64,000 nucleotides of DNA, from positions 12,350 to 76,349 of the forward strand of contig CALCNX010000075.1 of NCBI GenBank assembly GCA_937899715.1, written 5' to 3'. Numbering within the stretch: position 1 is the stretch's first letter; each line of letters opens with the position of its first letter. This document shows, in pieces, positions 57,834-64,000 of this stretch. Source of the DNA: an uncultured bacterium. Lineage in GTDB: Bacteria > Bacteroidota > Ignavibacteria > Kapaibacteriales > UBA4661. The translations under genes were made by a program, and so were the position numbers. The notes under the pieces are model-generated. The model was given only the letters and a program-made list of their open reading frames with translations, was not told the origin of the DNA and did not search any database.

Positions 57834-57908
57834 ACTCAGCCCAACCGTGTGGCTTTCTGTGGTGAGGTTTTATCCTGAAGCCACACGGTGAGAGGGCTGG
57901 TGCTGAGT
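57834..57908. terminator. Large intergenic hairpin between convergent genes
   Basis: A 12-bp perfect stem ACCGTGTGGCTT (57844-57855) pairs with 57878-57889, extended by CAGCCC/GGGCTG (57838-57843/57894-57899) and ACTCAG/CTGAGT at the outside. It lies between the GIN gene and the convergent glycosyltransferase. It has no clear U-tract, so it may be a terminator or a structured repeat. Confidence 0.45.
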
Positions 57909-58053
57909 AAATACCCTCAGAGTGCAGCGATGATTCTGATTGAATTTTTACACAGCTGCTACTATTCACAAAATGAAATTACTTCTGAAAATTGACATGA
58001 AGAAACGTTTCGCAACGAAACGGATTGAATTGCAATGAACGGGAAGGATAGGC

Positions 58054-59352
58054 TCAAAACATAGCAAGGATGATATGAACAGCTTTGAGAGCTGCTCTTT
58101 TGAAGGGGTGAAGCATGGCATTACCAGCAATGCGGCGTACACGCGAAAAGTATTGCGGGGCAAAATATGAGCTGGAGGGTTTCGGATGAGAGTGCAAAAT
58201 GTTGTAATAGACTTGCTCCACGCTGCGAGCATGGTGCTTACTGTCGAAATGAGCAACAGCGAATGCACGTCCCGCGTTCTGCAAATGTACCAACTCCATT
58301 GGCTGACTAAAGACGGTATGAAGAGCTTCCGCTATGCTTTCCGGCGATTGTGGTTGCACTCTGAGTCCGACACCCGGAGGAACCACCTCGCGTACACCCG
58401 TAATATCGCTGCCAATAGTGGCTACGCCGCAGGCTTGTGCTTCCGCCAGTACCCGTCCCATTCCTTCAACTCCTTCGTGCGAGGGCAAAATAAGAGCATC
58501 CATTGCCTGCATCCATTGCCAAATATTTTCGCGTTGCCCCAAATGCCAAATATCTTCGCTTAAACCTGCTTCCGCTATGGCTGTCTGAAGGCATAATTCT
58601 ACCTCGTGCTCCAGTGCCGAGCCGAGCATAAGCGTCAAGGGAAGCAGCTCCGGCGTAGTGGATTTCATTATCCTGAGTGCTTCGACCAAGTCAAAAATTC
58701 CTTTTCCCTCTTTTATTTGTCCTACAAACCCCAGAATCCGTCTGTTTTCAGGGATTCCCAGCAATCGGCGCTGTCGATATTTGTTGGCGATGGGCTTGAA
58801 GTGCTCTGAATCTACACCATTGTAAATGGTTCGATATTTTGAGTGTGTGCCAGAAATTGTATCTCGTGGTATGCGTTTTTGAAGTGGTTGGGTGCAATTC
58901 TGACCAAAACGTTCCTTTGCCACGCCCTCGGATACACAAATCACTGACGACGCGAGTGCTGTGTTGATGCGGTCAAATTTTTCTCGCTCGGAAAGGCGCA
59001 CGTGCCAGATAAGCGGAATACGGGCTATTTGCGCCGCAATGCCGAATACAAACGTATCGCGCTCGTGGTCGGGGTGAACAATCGTGATGCGCTCCTCTTC
59101 CAAGATACGAAGTGCTGTACGAATTGTGGCGGCAATATTGGGCAAATGCTTGGGTTTGATGCTGTCCAGTAAAGGCATTGTCAGGACTTTACAGCCAAGC
59201 GCTTCTGCTTTGGTACTCAATTCTCCGCGCTCTTGACAAAGAAGAAGTGGTGTGAAGCGTGTGCGGTCGAGGTGTTTGATGAGGTCGAGCATACTTTTTT
59301 GACCACCCATGCGGGCATGGTCGAAGTGGCTGACAAACAAGATACGGTGCAT
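58054..59352 (-). CDS. Family 4-type glycosyltransferase
   Basis: 432 residues from the ATG at 59352, where the Rossmann start MHRILFVSHFDHARMGGQKS begins; the longer frame upstream has no domain. GT-B fold marks: the N-terminal glycine-rich loop (RMGGQKS), a hinge with YNGVDSEHFKP, the donor-domain opening RILGFVGQIKEGKG, and the EGMGRVLAEAQACG signature with the E-x7-E nucleotide-sugar contact. It should transfer a sugar from a nucleotide donor to a lipid- or protein-linked glycan at the cytoplasmic membrane face. No other glycan genes are near, so the product is unknown. The 236 bases upstream hold no gene. Confidence 0.9.
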   Translation of the reverse strand: MHRILFVSHFDHARMGGQKSMLDLIKHLDRTRFTPLLLCQERGELSTKAEALGCKVLTMPLLDSIKPKHLPNIAATIRTALRILEEERITIVHPDHERDTFVFGIAAQIARIPLIWHVRLSEREKFDRINTALASSVICVSEGVAKERFGQNCTQPLQKRIPRDTISGTHSKYRTIYNGVDSEHFKPIANKYRQRRLLGIPENRRILGFVGQIKEGKGIFDLVEALRIMKSTTPELLPLTLMLGSALEHEVELCLQTAIAEAGLSEDIWHLGQRENIWQWMQAMDALILPSHEGVEGMGRVLAEAQACGVATIGSDITGVREVVPPGVGLRVQPQSPESIAEALHTVFSQPMELVHLQNAGRAFAVAHFDSKHHARSVEQVYYNILHSHPKPSSSYFAPQYFSRVRRIAGNAMLHPFKRAALKAVHIILAMF

Positions 59353-59588
59353 AGTGTTATTCCCAAGTGGTGGAGAAATCACAAAGCAGAAGTGGTGCAG
59401 CAAGTATGCGCGATGTGCTTGATAACGCGGAGGCTGCAAGAGAGGCTTTGCGCTGCGACTATTCAAGAGCGAAATTACGCTTGAATCCGCAAGGAGAGGA
59501 ATGCTATGCAATAAACTGGAAATGAGCGCAATAGACAGGAGAAACCGTAGGTGCGGGAAGAGAAACGAGAATCTTTGAACGATGCTGG

Positions 59589-60452
59589 TTAACGCCGTAG
59601 ATTCAGGACTGCTTGGAGACGCGATTTGTATGTGCGGGTAAATTTGAGTTTTGTTCCATCGTTGAGAACAACCACACCGTCGCTGTGCGTGGAGTGTTGA
59701 AGTTCTTGAATGGCATTGACGTTGACAATAATGGAGCGGTGAATACGCAGGAATATTGCAGGGTCAAGTCGCGTTTCCAATATGTGCATCCGTTCCCGCA
59801 GGAGATAGGTTTTTTGCTTCGTATGGATTTCAGCGTAATAAGTATCCGCTTCTATCCAATCAATGTCCTGCGTTTTTACGACGACAGCCCGCCCACGTGA
59901 ATTGAGCGTGATATGCTCCCAATATTCGTTCTCGCCGTGCGTGTCATTGTTCTCGTTCTCTGCGGTTTGCTGGGTGTAAAGAGGATGTTCGTTGAGAAAT
60001 TCCAAGAGTCGAGTGGTCAGATTGTCCATTTTCTGCTGTCGGCGCATTTTTTTTGCGCGTTCTACGGTCTGAAAAAAGCGCTCCTCGTCAACGGGTTTCA
60101 AAAGATAATCCACAGCGCTGGAGTCAAATGCTTTGAGAGCATAACGGTCAAATGCGGTGATGAACACCACGACGGGAATCTGTGACGGCTCAAGCGTTTG
60201 AAGTACATCAAAGCCGTTCATTTTCGGCATTTGAATATCCAAAAAAACAATATCCGTTGCGGTTGCGTGCAGAAATTCAACCGCCTCAAAGCCGTTAGCA
60301 CATTCACTAACCGAGGCGATTTCGCTGTCACCTTGCAGCATCATGCGGATATTTTGACGTGCCAAATCCTCGTCGTCCACGAGGAGAACATTGTAACGGT
60401 TTGGTGTGGCGACAGCCTCTGCTACGCGCGAAAGAATTGTGGTTGAATCCAT
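59589..60452 (-). CDS. LytTR-family response regulator
   Basis: 287 residues from the ATG at 60452; the open frame extends 20 codons upstream. Receiver: LLVDDEDLAR (acidic pair), phospho-acceptor Asp72 in VFLDIQMPKMNG, and Lys in DYLLKPVDEE. After a linker, the C-terminal LytTR DNA-binding domain is clear: VKTQDIDWIEADTYYAEI, YLLRERMHILETRL and FLRIHRSIIVNV. It starts 32 bases after the LytS-type kinase on the same strand, forming a standard kinase-regulator operon. Confidence 0.93.
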   Translation of the reverse strand: MDSTTILSRVAEAVATPNRYNVLLVDDEDLARQNIRMMLQGDSEIASVSECANGFEAVEFLHATATDIVFLDIQMPKMNGFDVLQTLEPSQIPVVVFITAFDRYALKAFDSSAVDYLLKPVDEERFFQTVERAKKMRRQQKMDNLTTRLLEFLNEHPLYTQQTAENENNDTHGENEYWEHITLNSRGRAVVVKTQDIDWIEADTYYAEIHTKQKTYLLRERMHILETRLDPAIFLRIHRSIIVNVNAIQELQHSTHSDGVVVLNDGTKLKFTRTYKSRLQAVLNLRR

Positions 60453-60484
60453 TGTCAAAAAAATTTTGAGTGTTCGCAAAGGAG

Positions 60485-61774
60485 TTATGCCGCAAGTTCG
60501 AGCGGCAAGCACAGCCGAGCAGATACGCCGCCATCGGGGCGATTCGTTAATTCAAGCGAAGCCTTATCGCCGTAAATATGCTGCAAACGTGACAGAACAT
60601 TATTCAAACCAATGCCTGCCGAATGAGTGATATTCCAGTTCGGCGGCAATCCAACGCCATTGTCCGCAATTTCAATGCAGAGAAACGATGATTCGTCGTG
60701 CCGGGAGTGACGGGAAGCCGTAATATGAATAATCCCAACTGAGCCTATATAGTTCGCCAGTCCGTGCTTGACGGCATTTTCAACAAGAGGTTGCAGAATA
60801 AGATTGGGTAACTGTGCTTCCAATACATCTGGGGCAACGGTAAGTTTGTGAATAAGTTTATTTTGGAAACGAATTTCTTCAATGGAAATATAGCGGCGAA
60901 TAAAGCTCAGTTCTTGCTCGACCGATACAAAATCGTCATTTGCTTCTTCCAGCACGTAGCGCAAGAGCGCACCAAGTTGGGTGAGCATCTGAATCGCATT
61001 CTGTTTTTGTTCGGCACGAACTAGAGCGACAATAGAATTGAGCGTATTGAAAAGAAAATGTGGTTGTAACTGAGAACGTAATGCCTGCAGTTGTGCCTGC
61101 ACCAGCTCCGCTTGCAACTGCGCCGAGAGCACTTGCAGCTCTTTGGTGTGCAGTTCACGCTCTCGGAACAGACGGTAATAATTGAAAGCGTGCCACGCTC
61201 CGACGATGAGGCAGTAGAGCAAGAAATTCATCGGTATTACGCCACGAAGAATGCGGGTCAGGTGAAATGCTTCATTCAGTTTTTTGAGTGTTTCGGCATC
61301 GTGGGTGGGGATTTTTGAGACCAAAATAGTATCGCCCTGGCGACTAAATTGCGTATCACCTGCCACATATTTTTGAGGGCTAAAGAGTGTATCGGTCAGC
61401 AGGCGACTCAGCATACCGCGTTTAGTTTGCCGAATAAGCATCATTTCCGGTGAGACAGTGTTACGTAGAATAACCTCCACAAAACCGATATGGAACGAAG
61501 TAACAACCGCGAAGGTCAGAATGTGAATGAGTACATTGCGAACGGGAGAAGTGGTGATAGGGAAGCGCTGGCAAATGGAAAGCACGGCAAAGGTAAGCCC
61601 AATCCACACCAGCCACCAGAGCAGGTGCCGTAAAACAATCTGTACAAAAGGAAACTGCGACTCGACCGTAAAGCGCGATTCATCAAAGACGTAGAAAATA
61701 GATGCCGAGAGCAGGATAAATACCGCCCAGAAACTGACAACAACAACCAAAAGAAGTGTCCGCTTGTTATTCAT
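60485..61774 (-). CDS. LytS/YehU-type sensor histidine kinase
   Basis: 429 residues. Four membrane helices are seen: LLLVVVVSFWAVFILLSASI, a second near 50-75, a third near 85-105, and one just before the kinase region (LLYCLIVGAWHAF). The His_kinase domain has LRSQLQPHFLFNTLNSI with the phospho-acceptor His, then LILQPLVENAVKHGL (N-box), IADNGVGLPP and GIGLNNVLSRL. This is a different kinase family from the HisKA proteins of the island. It is co-transcribed with the LytTR regulator. The region between helices 3 and 4 (about 105-185) is a candidate extracytoplasmic sensor of modest size. Confidence 0.93.
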   Translation of the reverse strand: MNNKRTLLLVVVVSFWAVFILLSASIFYVFDESRFTVESQFPFVQIVLRHLLWWLVWIGLTFAVLSICQRFPITTSPVRNVLIHILTFAVVTSFHIGFVEVILRNTVSPEMMLIRQTKRGMLSRLLTDTLFSPQKYVAGDTQFSRQGDTILVSKIPTHDAETLKKLNEAFHLTRILRGVIPMNFLLYCLIVGAWHAFNYYRLFRERELHTKELQVLSAQLQAELVQAQLQALRSQLQPHFLFNTLNSIVALVRAEQKQNAIQMLTQLGALLRYVLEEANDDFVSVEQELSFIRRYISIEEIRFQNKLIHKLTVAPDVLEAQLPNLILQPLVENAVKHGLANYIGSVGIIHITASRHSRHDESSFLCIEIADNGVGLPPNWNITHSAGIGLNNVLSRLQHIYGDKASLELTNRPDGGVSARLCLPLELAA

Positions 61775-61971
61775 TGTCGGATGCCGCCATTGGCAGCGAA
61801 AGTGTGGATAGAAATGTGCAGTGACGGCTCGTGTTACGAGGCTGTACTGGTAACTGTACAGCCAAACCTACACAATAGCTGTTACATTTCAAATAACCAC
61901 ACTCTTTGCAACGAAACGGTAGAAAAGGTGCAATGAAATGGAGATGAAAAACTCCTTTGTCCGGCGAAAAG

Positions 61972-62550
61972 TTATTGAGGCTTGTGTGAATGTGCGTTGT
62001 ATTGAAGCACAACAATCCCGCAGCTAAATGACTCCGAGCGTACAAGGCTAAGACTGAGCCTGCTTTTGAGGCTTGCGAAAATGGGCATACCACTGCCTAG
62101 TGCAATAGGATTGATAAAGAGATGGTATTCGTCAATCAATCCGTGTTGAATAAGAGCACTGACAAAGCTGCTTCCGCCATACGCAATGATGTCGCCTCCG
62201 GCTTGCGCCTTCAGGTGATTGATTTCCTCAACAATGTCGCCTTTCGCCAATGTGGTTCTTTTCCAATCAGATTCCACAAGCGTTTTTGAAAAAACGACTT
62301 TGGGGGATTCATTCATTTTACGGGCAAAGTCTTCGGCTGTTTCGGGGTTTGTCGCTTGTGCTTCCCATGTAGGAATAAAGCCGGTTGCAAGAACCCGCCC
62401 CAGCACGATGCAATCTACAGGAGCGGTTATATTCTTGACGTATTGTTTCAATTCTTCGTCCCAATCCCACACCATCCAGTCCATTTCGCCATTTGTTCCG
62501 GCAACAAAGCCGTCGAGTGAAACTTGCATTTGTAATTTGAGTGTTCGCAT
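61972..62550 (-). CDS. RibD C-terminal/dihydrofolate-reductase-like protein
   Basis: 192 residues. Family marks are LQMQVSLDGFVAG at the N-terminus, CIVLGRVLATGF, and the NADPH-site-like GGDIIAYGGSSFVSALIQHGLIDEYHLFINP with PIALGSGMPIF near the end. Such proteins share the fold of the RibD reductase domain and dihydrofolate reductase and are presumed NAD(P)H-dependent reductases of unknown substrate. It is the last gene of a four-gene minus-strand operon, 12 bases after the DoxX-like gene. Confidence 0.9.
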   Translation of the reverse strand: MRTLKLQMQVSLDGFVAGTNGEMDWMVWDWDEELKQYVKNITAPVDCIVLGRVLATGFIPTWEAQATNPETAEDFARKMNESPKVVFSKTLVESDWKRTTLAKGDIVEEINHLKAQAGGDIIAYGGSSFVSALIQHGLIDEYHLFINPIALGSGMPIFASLKSRLSLSLVRSESFSCGIVVLQYNAHSHKPQ

Positions 62551-62562
62551 TGTGCTAAGAGA

Positions 62563-62943
62563 TTAGGGGGTTACGGAAGAATGAAGTTTGTGATAGCAAA
62601 TGTACGAAACCGCGAGTATTCCAAAAGACACCATGGGAAATATTGTTTGTCCACTGAGTCCATCCACTGCCCAATGGGAGACACTGGCAGAAATCATCGT
62701 AATGCCAAAGCCCGCGTACGCCCATTCCTTGAAGCGACCTTTAATGACGGGAATAATAAGCACTAATGCTCCGATAACTTTGAAAACGGTCAGCATGACC
62801 CGGAAATAATCGGGGTAGCCTAAGTGCCGTGTGCCTTCTACTGCTATTGGGGTGTGCGAGGTAAAGGCAGGCATTACACCTTCAAAAAGAAAAATCAGGA
62901 CGGTCGTTGTCCAATACAGGATAGAAAATGCTTTTGGTGACAT
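62563..62943 (-). CDS. DoxX-like small membrane protein
   Basis: 126 residues, four membrane helices (ILYWTTTVLIFLFEGVM, VMLTVFKVIGALVLIIPVI, WAYAGFGITMISASVSHWAV and FPMVSFGILAVSYICYH), matching the DoxX-like family common in Bacteroidota. The GALVLIIPVIKGRFKEWAYAG phrase around helix 2 is typical. The biochemical function is unknown. It sits between the DUF1801 and RibD-like genes of the same operon. Confidence 0.9.
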   Translation of the reverse strand: MSPKAFSILYWTTTVLIFLFEGVMPAFTSHTPIAVEGTRHLGYPDYFRVMLTVFKVIGALVLIIPVIKGRFKEWAYAGFGITMISASVSHWAVDGLSGQTIFPMVSFGILAVSYICYHKLHSSVTP

Positions 62944-62994
62944 AGTGCTGTTGAAATTGTTAATCGAAAAATGTTGTTGAAAAATAGTATGTGA

Positions 62995-63399
62995 TTATTG
63001 ACCGGGAATTGCTGTGTCTATGCACTGTACCAGCTCATTGATAATATGTGCCAATTCTTGTTTATGTGTTTGTATGTCCTCCATCGTGCGCAAATAAAGC
63101 ATTCTTCTATCCTTGTAATCGCCCTCCAATAACGCAGACCGAATGCTGACAATAGCAGGATGATGGAACACGATATGAACAGCAGTTTGATTGCGGGTGT
63201 GGAACGTGGCGAGGTCTTCTTTGTAGAAAAAACTCGGTGCATTCCACTTGATTCGCTCGGAAATATGAATGTTTGCGCCTAGAATAATTTCTCTCACTGC
63301 CGCCAATTCCGCTTTGAGTGGGTGCTCCAGCACGTTCATATACTCGTTGACCGCATCGGGGCGAGCATCCGAGGGCGAATAGAATTTTTTTTGTGCCAT
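62995..63399 (-). CDS. DUF1801 (YdhG/YjbR-like) protein
   Basis: 134 residues. It begins AQKKFYSPSDARPDAVNEYM and has ISERIKWNAPSFFYKEDLATF and MEDIQTHKQELAHIINELV, typical of the small DUF1801 fold. It is cytoplasmic with no known enzymatic role. Second gene of the operon, 75 bases after the VOC gene and 51 bases before the DoxX gene. Confidence 0.88.
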   Translation of the reverse strand: MAQKKFYSPSDARPDAVNEYMNVLEHPLKAELAAVREIILGANIHISERIKWNAPSFFYKEDLATFHTRNQTAVHIVFHHPAIVSIRSALLEGDYKDRRMLYLRTMEDIQTHKQELAHIINELVQCIDTAIPGQ

Positions 63400-63474
63400 T
63401 GTGTTTTGAGGATAAAAACTTGTTTACGACTTGTGCAATCAATATTGTACGTTCTATGGCTGACCTGCTGGCGG

Positions 63475-63948
63475 CTACTCTGCGGCTTGCTGCAAAGCGG
63501 CAATGTCAATTTTTCGCATCTGAAGCATTGCGTTCATTGTGCGTTGTGCTTTTTTGGGGTCGGGGTCGCTTAAAAGTTTGCCTAAAACCGAAGGAATAAT
63601 CTGCCACGAAACGCCGAATCTATCGCGCAGCCAGCCGCATTGGTCTTGTTCGCCGCCTTCGGAGAGCTTTTCCCATAATTCATCCACTTCTTCTTGTGTC
63701 TCGCAATTCACGAAAAGCGATATGCCGTGCGAAAAAGAAAAAGACTCGCCGCCATTGAGTACCATGAACCGTTGTCCTTCTATTTCAAAAGTGGCAGTCA
63801 AGAACTGTTCGCCCATGCGAGATGTGCTAAGAACACGCGCGTTTTTGAAGACGGAAACATAGAGATTCATCGCGTCTTCTGCTTGATTATTAAACGTCAA
63901 GAAGGTCGTAATTTTTTGCACTGTTGGTGCAGAGGATGCTGTTGCCAT
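63475..63948 (-). CDS. VOC-superfamily (PhnB/glyoxalase-like) protein
   Basis: 157 residues. One beta-alpha-beta-beta-beta repeat starts at KITTFLTFNNQAEDAMNLYVSVF, continues with GQRFMVLNGGESFSFSHGISLFVNCETQEEVDELWEKLSEGG, and ends with CGWLRDRFGVSWQIIPSVLGKLL. It is of the PhnB/YjdN type often labelled 3-demethylubiquinone methyltransferase-like; real function unknown. It is the first visible gene of the minus-strand operon; the 52 bases from its start to the window edge should hold part of the promoter. Confidence 0.9.
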   Translation of the reverse strand: MATASSAPTVQKITTFLTFNNQAEDAMNLYVSVFKNARVLSTSRMGEQFLTATFEIEGQRFMVLNGGESFSFSHGISLFVNCETQEEVDELWEKLSEGGEQDQCGWLRDRFGVSWQIIPSVLGKLLSDPDPKKAQRTMNAMLQMRKIDIAALQQAAE

Positions 63949-64000
63949 AGTGTTGTTGAATGAATGTAAGTGTATTGGTTCAATGTATCGGCTTTAGATT

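Overview
The window looks like a piece of a Bacteroidota/Chlorobiota-type chromosome, perhaps a Kapabacteria-like lineage; this is an inference. The support is two proteins with C-terminal sorting domains of the type IX secretion (Por) kind, many sensor kinases with two-component-regulator propellers plus Y_Y_Y domains, 7TMR-DISM receptors, a GIN-domain (DUF2807) protein, and little use of Shine-Dalgarno sequences. I see no rRNA, tRNA, phage, IS transposase or CRISPR array.

Bases 1-31479 and 38704-55932 are dominated by a sensor-kinase island. I count 18 HisKA-type kinases, one of them cut by the window edge and one split by a frameshift, plus a LytS-type kinase at 60485-61774. Their sensors differ widely: 14-blade propellers with Y_Y_Y, TPR arrays, 7TMR-DISM, triple GAF, five PAS domains, multi-pass membrane domains and a duplicated unknown domain. 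Sixteen share a nearly identical C-terminal ATP-lid/G2 segment (KLFGKFARLSA, then GLGLSIVKKMVEAM and GRVWCESE). A decayed copy of the same segment lies at 34156-34231. Only two free-standing response regulators are present, a LuxR type at 13664 and a LytTR type at 59589, together with one receiver fused in front of a kinase. Most kinases here are therefore orphans, and the shared catalytic end suggests duplication with sensor swapping or gene conversion.

Bases 29528-31479 hold an RsbQ-like alpha/beta hydrolase followed by a PAS-kinase gene that a 4-base tandem duplication has split into two frames. Bases 31754-38453 hold a TIG-repeat surface protein, a lone chemoreceptor, and a fusion of a 2,4-diacetylphloroglucinol-hydrolase-like domain with a bicovalent-FAD oxidoreductase.

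The most notable system is at 41002-42035. It is a split borosin RiPP locus: a 78-residue precursor whose helical part resembles the C-terminal region of the fungal borosin precursor OphMA, followed 5 bases later by a 263-residue peptide alpha-N-methyltransferase that keeps the catalytic Tyr/Arg/Tyr/Tyr set. It lies between two sensor kinases.

Bases 44777-47311 carry a Tat-exported, type-IX-sorted intradiol dioxygenase and a convergent di-heme lipoprotein. Bases 55948-63948 are mostly minus-strand accessory genes: a Tat metallophosphoesterase, a GIN protein (plus strand), a glycosyltransferase, a LytS/LytTR pair, and a small operon of VOC, DUF1801, DoxX and RibD-like proteins. Palindromic, MITE-like repeats sit between genes at 1375-1694, 29258-29402, 38516-38650 and 44572-44639.
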